Assembly: GCA_016765265.1 (NCBI GenBank)
Contig: JAESQG010000342.1
Span: forward strand, 1-10,451
Source: Pseudomonadales bacterium
Lineage (GTDB): Bacteria > Pseudomonadota > Gammaproteobacteria > Pseudomonadales > DC-out160
Length of the DNA stretch: 10,451 bases
Direction: 5' to 3'
A model generated the notes under the pieces. The model was given only the letters and a program-made list of their open reading frames with translations, did no database searches and was not told the origin of the DNA. Shown here piece by piece: positions 1 to 6,242 of this stretch (the stretch's first letter is position 1; every line of letters begins with the position of its first letter). The position numbers and the translations under genes are program-made.

Positions 1-2
1 AC

Positions 3-194
3 CAAATCATCGGAGAACCAAACCAAGAAGTCTTTTTAGCATTAGAATTACCTGATCGAATGGGTTTCACTGACTGCTATCATATTTGCGCTCCTGATCA
101 GTATTATTTGAGTATATCTATTTCCTTTGACGAATACGGTGTGGTTTCAAGTGTTATTTTCGGAGAACAGATAGATTTAGCAGGATACTGCTAA
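3..194 (+). CDS. C-terminal part of an unidentified small protein (5' end outside window)
   Basis: An open frame enters from the left edge and stops at TAA 192-194, giving about 63 residues. The segment starts QIIGEPNQEV, continues through alternating hydrophobic and polar residues (YYLSISISFDEYGVV) and ends LAGYC. A G-x-P near the start followed by a strand and an F-D-x-x-G-x-V turn is reminiscent of the SmpA/BamE-like small-domain pattern, but this is weak and I do not assign a family. No signal peptide or start codon can be judged because the 5' part is missing. The frame is open over the whole visible stretch, and nothing competes with it on either strand. The roughly 100 bp after it up to 295 is AT-rich and shows no gene. 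Confidence 0.5.
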   Translation, partial: QIIGEPNQEVFLALELPDRMGFTDCYHICAPDQYYLSISISFDEYGVVSSVIFGEQIDLAGYC

Positions 195-295
195 AAGATG
201 AGTGAACGAAATGGAATAAATAAATGCACAATTAAATTAAAATTAGGTGCAAGAAAGGTTCATGTAAAAACCGTGTAATGCTCGAGTTACTAAAT

Positions 296-1096
296 TTACG
301 CAGCAATGGGTAACTGATAAAGCCCATTGCAAGTCGACTTCCAACGAAACCGATCTAGCGATACTACTTTCTTGCCAATTTCTGAAACGAGGGCCACCTC
401 ATTAGGTGTTTTCTTTTCAAGAGATGAATGTGCTCGAGTCTCGTTATAATATTTTTTATAATGGCCCAGCTTTTTCAGCAAATCATGTTTGTTAAAAAAT
501 AATTGTTGATCTAAACATTCATTTCTCGTCGTTTTTATTACGCGTTCTACGAACGGATGCGATGTTGGATTTCCAGGTACTGATTTAATCTCTTCAATTT
601 CTAGAATTCGTAAATTGGCTTTCCATCGATGAAATAAAAACAACGGATCGTTGTCAGAGCATAAATATTTGGGGAGTGCTTTACCGGAGATAACCCCATT
701 GAGCAGAGCCTGCCCCACGTAGTGCTTTGGGTATTTTAGAATAAGAAACTCCGTCACAATCTCCAGCTTGGAGGGCATAAACAATAATATATCGTCTAAA
801 TTAGTAATCCGCACACTACAGGCAGCGATAATGATTTTTTCGCGTTCCTGCTTGTTGCAGTCTTTTAACGCTAAGCAACAATGAACCATCCGATAAACGT
901 GGTTACGATACCCTGGATATTCTGATCCAATGGTGTTGGACCAGTTTGATAGTATTTCTTCCAGCAAAGGAATTTGCGGTTCGTTTATCTGTTGAATAAT
1001 GGGCATTGCCCAAGCATGCTCAAACAACTTGGTTTGTGATTGTTCTAATTCCTCCAATAATTTAACGGGATCAAGTTTGTCGTACCGTCGATTCAA
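296..1096 (-). pseudogene. Mosaic remnant: decayed HD-domain segment joined to the C-terminal half of an integrase-type (DDE) transposase
   Basis: One 266-codon frame from a TTG at 1094-1096 reads through at least two unrelated pieces. Residues about 1-30 (YDKLDPVKLLEELEQ) look like the tail of an integrase-type transposase. Residues about 44-120 resemble an HD-domain phosphohydrolase: YPGYRNHVYRM carries the first His (H66), but where the HD motif should follow AAC the frame reads S-V-R, so the metal site is lost. Residues about 128-266 match the end of an rve-type transposase core: SDNDPLF (D148/D150), SHPFVER (E184), YYNETRAHSSLEKKTP and a natural terminus QLPIAA. The first catalytic Asp and the N-terminal helix-turn-helix are absent, so neither half should be active. 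The frame abuts another transposase fragment (1093-1293) with a 4-bp overlap. It is best read as scrambled IS debris that happens to stay open, not as a functional fusion. Confidence 0.65.
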
Positions 1097-1293
1097 AGAA
1101 TCCTTGATATCTTGGTTAATAGTTTCCGACTCAAGGATTCTTTAATAATTTCGTTTTTGCCATTCAACTGCTTGATGGCATATTTTCGGTTGTAACCACT
1201 AGCGGCTACAAAACCGTCAAGTATTTTTCCTTTTCCTAGCAGTTCAGATTGGTGATATTGATCACGTACGCTAATTAAAAACTCCTTACACAT
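1093..1293 (-). pseudogene. N-terminal fragment of an integrase-type transposase
   Basis: Sixty-six codons from ATG 1291-1293 to TGA 1093-1095. The start, MCKEFLISVRDQYHQS, and the following FVAASGYNRKYAIKQLNG are typical of the N-terminal helix-turn-helix of roughly 400-residue integrase-type transposases. The complete protein would continue into a DDE core, but here it breaks off after about 50 recognisable residues, and the last codons run through one arm of a 13-bp inverted repeat. The start is credible because the family begins at this methionine. The DNA upstream (1300-1410) carries repeats that look like a transposase-bound IS end. The fragment cannot encode an active enzyme. It might once have belonged to the same element as the C-terminal half at 296-720. 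Confidence 0.6.
1095..1143. repeat. 13-bp perfect inverted repeat at the junction of the transposase fragments
   Basis: AAAGAATCCTTGA at 1095-1107 is the exact reverse complement of TCAAGGATTCTTT at 1131-1143, with 23 bp between the arms. The repeat spans the last 16 codons of the N-terminal transposase fragment and touches the start of the next frame. It coincides with the point where homology to the transposase is lost, which suggests a rearrangement scar or a cruciform that promoted deletion. It has no T-tract, so a terminator role is less likely. Confidence 0.6.
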
Positions 1294-1343
1294 ATGCTAG
1301 CTCATCGATTTCATCATCTAAAACTCCTTTACTATCGTCAAAA

Positions 1344-1407
1344 TAGTGTGATTTTAGATGAGGCGACAGCGCCTAAGTAGTGTCATTTTTAGTGAGGCAA
1401 TGCGACA
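1344..1407. repeat. Two imperfect direct repeats, presumed transposase-binding sites at an IS end
   Basis: TAGTGTGATTTTAGATGAGG at 1344-1363, continuing CGACA to 1368, is repeated imperfectly as TAGTGTCATTTTTAGTGAGG at 1378-1397, continuing CAATGCGACA to 1407. TCATCTAAAA at 1314-1323 is also the inverse of TTTTAGATGA at 1352-1361. The block sits immediately upstream of the minus-strand transposase fragment. Tandem copies of a binding site at the terminus are common in integrase-type insertion sequences. The exact outer boundary of the element cannot be fixed without an intact copy. Confidence 0.45.
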
Positions 1408-1464
1408 ATACTTGCGGGTCGTTATTTTGATGATCTTGAATGTATCAGCTGATAGGATAGGGGC

Positions 1465-1755
1465 ATGCTTTTAGATTATATACATACACAAAAAAATGCC
1501 ATTCTCGCACTAAGTAATCAGTACGGAGCGCGACGTATTCGTGTCTTTGGCTCTGTTGCTCGTTGTGAGGAGCGTGCAGACAGTGATGTGGATTTCTTGG
1601 TTGATTTACCTCGTGGTTATGACCTTTTCACCCAACGCCTTCCCCTGACTGAGAAGCTGGCACAGTTGGTGGGAAGAAAGGTGGATCTAGTGCCGGAACA
1701 TGAGTTAAGTCGTCATATCCGTGATGATGTGTTGAAAGAGGCTGTGGATGTATGA
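1465..1755 (+). CDS. mntA: MntA-type nucleotidyltransferase antitoxin
   Basis: A 96-residue minimal nucleotidyltransferase. The signature G29-S30-V-A-R followed by S40-D41-V-D43 fits the GS-x10-DxD active site of the MNT family, with the third carboxylate likely D74 in GRKVDLV. In characterised MNT-HEPN pairs the enzyme transfers AMP from ATP to the HEPN toxin and silences it. The partner lies directly downstream and overlaps by 4 bp (ATGA), the usual arrangement for translational coupling. The ATG at 1465 is preceded by GATAGGGG as a ribosome-binding site. The gene is complete with all key residues present, so the module is probably active. It sits between transposase debris and a tRNA remnant, consistent with acquisition by transfer. 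Confidence 0.88.
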   Translation: MLLDYIHTQKNAILALSNQYGARRIRVFGSVARCEERADSDVDFLVDLPRGYDLFTQRLPLTEKLAQLVGRKVDLVPEHELSRHIRDDVLKEAVDV

Positions 1756-2090
1756 GAAAGCCTTGGCAGCCCTACGCTAGGCATATTTTGGATGCCATTG
1801 AAAAAATTCGCCGTATCGAAGAGCGCGGGGATCTCACTCAGGATGAAGTACTTTACGCGGCGGCATTACGTCATTTACAAACCTTGTCCGAGGCAACACA
1901 ACGACTGCCAGAAGATAAAACATCAAAGTGGCCAACCATTCCCTGGCAAGAAATAAGTGGATTCCGAAACATTCTGGTTCACAACTATCTCGGTGATATA
2001 GACTCGCAGACCATCGTCGCAGTTATCGATAACCAACTTGAGCCCCTCAAGCTATGCCTTGAAGAGATGCTTGCTGAGGGCGAAGGCTGA
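1752..2090 (+). CDS. hepT: HepT-type HEPN ribonuclease toxin
   Basis: A 112-residue, mainly helical HEPN-domain (DUF86-type) protein. The catalytic motif R-x4-H-x-Y is present as R72-NILV-H77-N-Y79 in GFRNILVHNY. In the family Arg and His cut RNA, while the Tyr is the residue adenylylated by MntA. A second typical element, the helix with LRHLQTLSEA at about 39-48, supports the fold. Translation starts at ATG 1752 inside the end of mntA, so both proteins are made from one transcript with the antitoxin first. No promoter between them is expected. After the stop at 2090 a weak hairpin GTCC-GTAAAA-GGAC (about 2145-2158) lies in the spacer, but it lacks a clear T-tract. The motif and partner make the assignment strong. 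Confidence 0.88.
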   Translation: MRKPWQPYARHILDAIEKIRRIEERGDLTQDEVLYAAALRHLQTLSEATQRLPEDKTSKWPTIPWQEISGFRNILVHNYLGDIDSQTIVAVIDNQLEPLKLCLEEMLAEGEG

Positions 2091-2290
2091 TATATGTTGG
2101 TATTGTAAGTGGTTGAATTTCAAGAGTGCTTTTTAGGTAGGTTTGTCCGTAAAAGGACCTGTTTGTTGTGGCAAAATACCCCCGCTAAGTCATTGATCTG
2201 CATTAACGTAGTATCTACAGATTGAGGTAGGCAGTTTATATAGTTATTGATAGTAAAAACAAAAGGTTAGATTATAGGTGTGTAGAACAC
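2091..2290. other. Intergenic stretch after hepT
   Basis: About 200 bp without a credible gene on either strand. It contains only the weak hairpin noted after hepT and AT-rich sequence leading to the tRNA-like remnant. No promoter stands out. Confidence 0.5.
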
Positions 2291-2336
<46 letters not shown>

Positions 2337-2735
2337 TTATCTACAATAAATACAATAAGGTATTGTTTTTATTCTTTCAGTATAAATTCTTAAATTCCCT
2401 TTCTGAGGCACACTTGAATAATAAAAGCTTGAGTCGTAACCTTCCTTTTAAGTACATAAATTTCCTCATAGTACGAATGCGCTCATTATTGATGGCGATA
2501 CTTTTTAACTGATATCGAAATGGGATTTGAAGGGCAGCATCTAAATCTTCTGGTGTTCTTTTCTTGTAGCCCCTTTTTGGAAAGATCGGAATCAGCCACA
2601 CAAGTCAACCTCGCTGAAAGCTAGTCATTACACAGCTTCGAGCTTTCATTAAACTATTCCAAAATCCCAGACTATTATCAATGTAGCAATTGAAGCTCTT
2701 ATACCTTTCTTCAAACAGAATCCATTTGTACTACA

Positions 2736-2771
2736 TGAAGGCTAAGTAAATCTTGAAGGCTAAGTAAATCC
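2736..2771 (+). repeat. Two tandem copies of an 18-bp unit
   Basis: TGAAGGCTAAGTAAATC followed by T, then the same 17 bases followed by C, directly adjacent at 2736-2753 and 2754-2771. The copies differ only at the last base. The function is unknown; the near-identity suggests a recent duplication by slippage. Confidence 0.75.
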
Positions 2772-2851
2772 CGTGATCAAATCTGTCATGTTAAGTATTT
2801 TTATGGGTATTATTATGAGTTCCCCGTTAAGGGAAATGGGTATCATTCTCT

Positions 2852-2881
2852 TAAACCTAGGGATCACCGCTCTAAGGTTTA
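2852..2881. promoter_or_regulatory. 7-bp inverted repeat upstream of the C58 protease gene
   Basis: TAAACCT (2852-2858) and AGGTTTA (2875-2881) are perfect inverse copies 16 bp apart. They lie just before AT-rich sequence (TATATTATTT, 2891-2900) that could contain the -10 region. The ribosome-binding site GGAG (2916-2919) is 7 nt from the ATG at 2927. The position suggests an operator, but nothing shows which regulator would bind. Confidence 0.3.
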
Positions 2882-2926
2882 TTCAATCACTATATTATTT
2901 AGAAATATAATAACCGGAGAATTATA

Positions 2927-3613
2927 ATGACTTATGGTTTCGCAAAAGTGACCGCTAATGTTGAAGAATCAGGAGGGAGTGTTGACTATCTATATGATCA
3001 GAGTCTAGATATTAGAAGCAAGTCGGGGGGTGGCTCAGTTTCCAAAGGATGGTGCCACGCAGCGACAATTATGTGGATTAAAAAAAACTTCGCCGGTGTA
3101 GATTTTCTTGAATGGTTCGGTCCTGCGGAAAAAGCCTGCCCCCAGCGACGTGGCCAAGGTGCAACAGTTGGTGACACATTTAGTCAACTTAAGAACATAA
3201 TGCTGGAGCAAGAATCGGTCTTAAATGCAGGGAAAAATCATGCACATAAAGGCTGGTGGGCGGTGGATTATGCTTTGGTAAGCAGTGTAGTTCGATATAA
3301 TATGACGCCCGGGCCCGATGGAATAATTAGTTTTCAAATAAATAAAAGCGCGACTCAAATGGTAGAAATGCTGTCAACTGCGGTGGGTTATAACTATTGT
3401 CGTCTTTCCGGCGCCAAAGGTGCACATGCAATTGGTGTGTATGTCTCACCAGATGGTGCTTCAATATTTTCGTACTTCGATCCAAATTTTGGGCAGTTTC
3501 ATTTTCCCAATCGTGATGCGTTCATTAGCTTTCTGAAAAAGTTAATGCCAGCTTCTGGTTACGGGCGAGCCTTTGATCGGTTTGGAATTATTAATATCAC
3601 CGCATCTACATAA
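2927..3613 (+). CDS. YopT-like cysteine protease (peptidase family C58)
   Basis: A 228-residue protein with the hallmarks of the YopT/AvrPphB papain-like family. The nucleophile is C43 in GWCHAATIMWIKK, the general base H167 in KGAHAIGVYV, and the third residue D185 in YFDPNFGQFHF. Motif order and the FDPNFG signature fit C58 closely. Known members are effectors that cleave host proteins, for example YopT acting on prenylated Rho GTPases and AvrPphB on kinases; other homologues sit as domains in large toxins. This one is nearly all protease domain, with only about 40 residues in front and no signal peptide or membrane segment. If exported it must therefore use a type III, type VI or similar route that I cannot identify from the sequence. 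No chaperone or immunity gene is adjacent. ATG 2927 has a GGAG site 7 nt upstream. It stands alone and convergent to the OmpA-like gene. Substrate unknown. Confidence 0.8.
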   Translation: MTYGFAKVTANVEESGGSVDYLYDQSLDIRSKSGGGSVSKGWCHAATIMWIKKNFAGVDFLEWFGPAEKACPQRRGQGATVGDTFSQLKNIMLEQESVLNAGKNHAHKGWWAVDYALVSSVVRYNMTPGPDGIISFQINKSATQMVEMLSTAVGYNYCRLSGAKGAHAIGVYVSPDGASIFSYFDPNFGQFHFPNRDAFISFLKKLMPASGYGRAFDRFGIINITAST

Positions 3614-3681
3614 CGAGTTGATATCCTAACCTTGATGTATCCCTGGCACCTTTAGTCATCAGGTGACGACCTCCATGGGAT

Positions 3682-4905
3682 TTAAGGCTGCTCTTTTTCC
3701 ACGGTTGTATGGATTACGGCGACGACTCGGCGGTTTTTTCTTCGACCCTCAAGTGTATCGTTGCTGGCAATAGGGGAATCCTCGCCATAACCCATTGCTT
3801 TCAGACGCTCCTCCCCGATATGAAAATGATTGATGAGTAGGGTACGAACGTGGTCAGCTCTGCTTTGTGAAATAAATTGATTGAAACTAGAGTCCCCTCT
3901 GCTATCAGAGTGTCCTTCTATAGTCGCAGTCGCTTCACTGTGACGTGTCATGAAGATTGCTAGTTTTTCGACTTCCTTCAGCTGTTCCTGAGGAAGTTCT
4001 GCTGAGCCTCCTGGGAATTTAACATTGAGAGTCATGGACACGGGCTCGGTCAACATAAGAGAGCAGCCACCCTTGTCGACGCGGTGATGCTTCTTCGTTT
4101 CTGGGCACTTGTCTTCAAAGTCGGCTATACCGTCTTGATCTAGATCTAGGGGGCAGCCGACGCTATCAACTGGAATATCGGTGCCGGTGTCTGAGCAAAG
4201 ATCCATGTAATCGCCAATGCCGTCCTTATCCTGATCTAATGGGCAGCCTGTACTATCAACAACAAGAATCTTTATGGGTGTGTTTAGACACTGGTCTAAT
4301 GCGTTACTAATCCCGTCGCCATCATAATCTGCTCTATTAATAGATAATTCGTTTCGTTGTTTTGATTTTCCTAGTTGCCAGGCTAGACGCACTGTTGTCG
4401 CAACGGCAGTGGTTTCGTAGTCTAGGCTGCTAAGTGCTTTCACATCTCCTCGAATTGAAAATATCGAGGTGAAAGAATAGTGAATCCCTGCACCTATATT
4501 AAGAAAAGTGTCAACGATAGAGCTTGTGCCATTACTGTAATTAAAATCCCTCTCACCTGCACCAGCGAACACATAAGGTTGTAGTTGTCGACCGTCCTTA
4601 AAGTAGTAGAGCGCATTCAAATGATAGATGTGCATATCAAAGTTTTCATTTGGCCTATCTTTTCGATTGGTTTCCGCGTCGATGTAGGTGATTTCTATGG
4701 CCGAATTATTTAGAAAGCGATATTCCAGACCGAGCGAGGGAAAAGAGACGTCCGCTGCATTCACTTCGGCATCAAAATTATAGAAACCGAATCCTGGATT
4801 TAAGGAAAAACCACTGTGACTAAGGGGCAATTCATTCGCTGTTGTAATTTGGTTTGCTGCTAGGGCCCCGGTAGCTAATAGGAGCTGTACTATAAATGAC
4901 TTCAA
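3682..4905 (-). CDS. OmpA/OprF-family outer-membrane protein with thrombospondin type 3 linker
   Basis: A 407-residue envelope protein. Residues 1-16 form a signal peptide with a likely cut after A-L-A (16/17). Residues about 25-180 alternate in the manner of an eight-stranded beta-barrel with aromatic strand ends. Three calcium-binding thrombospondin type 3 motifs follow: DYDGDG near 193, DQDKDG near 222 and DLDQDG near 253, each with Cys-containing loops. The C-terminal OmpA domain, about 287-400, has GHSDSRGD (Asp near 331) and SQSRADHV, the Asp/Arg pair that binds diaminopimelate in peptidoglycan, and ends with GRRKNRRV. It should anchor the outer membrane to the cell wall. The start is TTG 4903-4905, chosen because GAGG (4914-4917) lies 8 nt upstream and the signal peptide begins there; the nearest upstream ATG is out of frame. 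Length and order match OprF-like proteins. Confidence 0.9.
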   Translation of the reverse strand: MKSFIVQLLLATGALAANQITTANELPLSHSGFSLNPGFGFYNFDAEVNAADVSFPSLGLEYRFLNNSAIEITYIDAETNRKDRPNENFDMHIYHLNALYYFKDGRQLQPYVFAGAGERDFNYSNGTSSIVDTFLNIGAGIHYSFTSIFSIRGDVKALSSLDYETTAVATTVRLAWQLGKSKQRNELSINRADYDGDGISNALDQCLNTPIKILVVDSTGCPLDQDKDGIGDYMDLCSDTGTDIPVDSVGCPLDLDQDGIADFEDKCPETKKHHRVDKGGCSLMLTEPVSMTLNVKFPGGSAELPQEQLKEVEKLAIFMTRHSEATATIEGHSDSRGDSSFNQFISQSRADHVRTLLINHFHIGEERLKAMGYGEDSPIASNDTLEGRRKNRRVVAVIHTTVEKEQP

Positions 4906-4937
4906 AAGAATAACCTCATTAAATCCGATTCACGCGC

Positions 4938-4966
4938 AGTGTATAATCTGACCAGGAGCAGGTCAA
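4938..4966 (-). promoter_or_regulatory. Predicted sigma-70 promoter of the OmpA-like gene
   Basis: On the minus strand TTGACC (4961-4966) and TACACT (4938-4943) are separated by 17 bp. This matches the consensus at five and four of six positions and lies about 30 bp upstream of the TTG start. It is a pattern match only. Confidence 0.45.
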
Positions 4967-5204
4967 ATGAATATATTAAGGGTAAAGAAGAACGCGGGGT
5001 CCACTTCAACCTGCAGGTTTGCTTGGGGCCAACGAGCAATAAACTTACGTACGAAAGGTTAGAAAAATGATAACTTTTTAGGGAGCGCCTGTTTTAACAT
5101 AGGGGTATCAGCGATGTCGAGATTGTAGCAATTCACTTTCACAGTTGAACAAGAAAGGAGCTTGTTTGCATTGTCCATATCATCGAGCCACTTAACCCCG
5201 AAGC

Positions 5205-5240
5205 CTGAAGTTACCTCTGAAGTTACACCTGAAATTAATC
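5205..5240. repeat. Three degenerate tandem 12-bp units
   Basis: CTGAAGTTACCT (5205-5216), CTGAAGTTACAC (5217-5228) and CTGAAATTAATC (5229-5240). The first two differ at two bases and the third is more diverged. The period is a multiple of three and would encode a four-residue repeat on the minus strand, but the host frame is not otherwise gene-like. Confidence 0.6.
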
Positions 5241-5304
5241 TAGCATTGTCTAACCGCAATCTTAAATCTGAGGGATTTTACGCATTTCGTGATGGTTGAA
5301 TCAA

Positions 5305-5326
5305 GCTTCACTACTCTGAGTGAAGC
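5305..5326. repeat. Perfect 8-bp hairpin followed by G-rich sequence
   Basis: GCTTCACT (5305-5312) pairs with AGTGAAGC (5319-5326) around ACTCTG. Downstream (5330-5378) are CCCCTGAGCAGACCCGCATG and the G-rich run. It lacks a T-tract on either side, so it is not a standard terminator. The combination reminds me of the 3' parts of some group II introns, but no reverse-transcriptase gene or clear domain V is seen. Confidence 0.4.
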
Positions 5327-5420
5327 GCCCCTGAGCAGACCCGCATGCAGGATGTTGTGGGGAAGTTGGTGGGGGGGTAGTGAGTGACGGAGAAATATTG
5401 GGGTTTATTGGATTAAATTA

Positions 5421-5810
5421 TTAAACTTCAACTTTGTAACCCAATGTCAACTCATCAGCAGGCATACCACGAATACCCCAATTCTCTTTTGGTGTTTCAA
5501 ATATTGTAATCTCTATATCTTGGTGACTAATGCCAACCTCGGTGCCAATATTGCGATAGAGCTGATTAATAAGTGCTTTTTTGGCATCAATTGAGCGACC
5601 CTCAAACATTGAAAACTCGATAATAATGTATTTCTCCGATCGATCATCGGGATAGATAAACTCACTTGGGTCTAAAGCTATAAATCTGTGAAATGTTTTC
5701 TCTGGCGGATATTCTAGCGCGGACATAACCGACTTATGAATCGCCTTGGAGATTGCCACCTTGGCCACACCTAGATGTGACTTTAGTCCGTATATCTTTA
5801 CTTGGGCCAT
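5421..5810 (-). CDS. Tautomerase-superfamily protein (4-oxalocrotonate tautomerase-like)
   Basis: A 129-residue protein of the longer tautomerase-like family. Diagnostic stretches are KTFHRFIALDPSEFIYPDD, YIIIEFSMFEGRSIDAKKAL, DIEITIFETPKENWGIRG and the conserved end LGYKVEV. The fold is expected to be two beta-alpha-beta units per chain. Classical members use the amino group of Pro1, exposed after Met removal, as general base. Here Met is followed by Ala (MAQVKIYGL), so the canonical catalytic proline is absent and the activity is uncertain. The ATG at 5808-5810 follows GGGATTGA on the minus strand, a modest ribosome-binding site. The gene starts about 20 bp after an attC-like boundary, as expected for the only gene of an integron cassette. 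It is the last recognisable unit before the non-coding stretch. The substrate is unknown. Confidence 0.8.
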   Translation of the reverse strand: MAQVKIYGLKSHLGVAKVAISKAIHKSVMSALEYPPEKTFHRFIALDPSEFIYPDDRSEKYIIIEFSMFEGRSIDAKKALINQLYRNIGTEVGISHQDIEITIFETPKENWGIRGMPADELTLGYKVEV

Positions 5811-5827
5811 ACTTCAATCCCAGCGAA

Positions 5828-5866
5828 ATCTAACGCTCCACTAATGTGCGCGTTTTCAGCGTTATT
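5828..5866 (-). other. attC-like site 1 (short), between the HTH-like and tautomerase cassettes
   Basis: On the minus strand the boundary box GCGTTAGAT (5828-5836) fits the integron R' consensus GTTRRRY exactly. It is paired with AATAAC (5861-5866), giving the inverse pair TAACGCT/AGCGTTA. At about 39 bp it is shorter than typical attC sites, so it may be truncated. Orientation agrees with the genes. Confidence 0.5.
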
Positions 5867-5888
5867 TTTCAGGGACTCGCCGATTTTT

Positions 5889-6155
5889 TTATAAATCGAG
5901 GTTTCGTGTCAATACTTCCGCTGATTTAATAATACGCGTTGTGCGATAAAACTCCGAATGTTTTTCTTCGTCAGTGTATCCTGTCGGCTCTTCGGTTCCC
6001 GAGTTAACCAACCAAGAGTTTTCAGGCTTACGCTCACCCAACAGCTTCTTTAGCTTCTGAGGTGTAATACCTAACGCATCAGCCGCTGCATTGTAAGTAC
6101 AGCGAGTCCTAACTTCGTTGAGATAATCAAGCACTACGGATACTTTTTCTTGCAT
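5889..6155 (-). CDS. Small conserved protein with helix-turn-helix-like N-terminus, function unknown
   Basis: An 88-residue protein. Residues about 18-40 (RCTYNAAADALGITPQKLKKL) look like a helix-turn-helix or winged-helix recognition region, with a pattern seen in small proteins that share a following NSWLVN...PTGY...KHSEFYRTTRIIKSAEVL segment. I recognise this as a recurring conserved hypothetical but do not know a proven role. The spacing of TYNAAADALGI recalls the DNA-binding part of alkyltransferase-like proteins, though no PCHR-type motif is present. The ATG at 6153-6155 follows AAGGATT. The gene stands alone between attC-like sites 2 (upstream) and 1 (downstream). A CGATTT/AAATCG stem overlaps its stop codon. 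Confidence 0.65.
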   Translation of the reverse strand: MQEKVSVVLDYLNEVRTRCTYNAAADALGITPQKLKKLLGERKPENSWLVNSGTEEPTGYTDEEKHSEFYRTTRIIKSAEVLTRNLDL

Positions 6156-6174
6156 TTAAATATAATCCTTGGAA

Positions 6175-6240
6175 AGTTAACGCCGACCTATTTAAGAACA
6201 GGTGCGTGGCGGCTGTGGCTCCAGAAGGCATTTGTTATCG
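6175..6240 (-). other. attC-like site 2, between yoeB-like and HTH-like cassettes
   Basis: On the minus strand the site runs from CGATAAC (6234-6240), 2 nt after the toxin stop codon, to GGCGTTAACT (6175-6184). It spans 58 bp from AAC to GTT, within the usual attC range. GCC/GGC and ACCT/AGGT pairs give partial internal symmetry. It opens just upstream of the next start codon. Confidence 0.55.
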
Positions 6241-6242
6241 CT

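Larger units (their letters stand above)
4967..5420. other. Non-coding stretch between the OmpA-like gene and the cassette array
   Basis: No gene is convincing here. A 66-codon minus-strand frame (5059-5259) would need a TTG start without a ribosome-binding site and has low-complexity content from the 12-bp repeats it crosses. The right half holds a perfect 8-bp hairpin and a G-rich run ending in GTTGGTGGGGGGG (about 5364-5378). This may mark the edge of the array or the remains of another element. Confidence 0.45.

Noticed and set aside
2377..2601. Minus-strand frame of 74 codons
   Set aside because: GTG start without ribosome-binding site, no recognisable motif, AT-rich intergenic DNA. Kept only as a mention in the intergenic entry.
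3614..3681. Possible terminator between the convergent C58 protease and OmpA-like genes (CACCT...AGGTG, about 3650-3666)
   Set aside because: Only a 5-bp stem with a 9-nt loop and no T-tract on either strand.
5059..5259. Minus-strand frame of 66 codons
   Set aside because: TTG start, no ribosome-binding site, and part of it is produced by a 12-bp tandem repeat.
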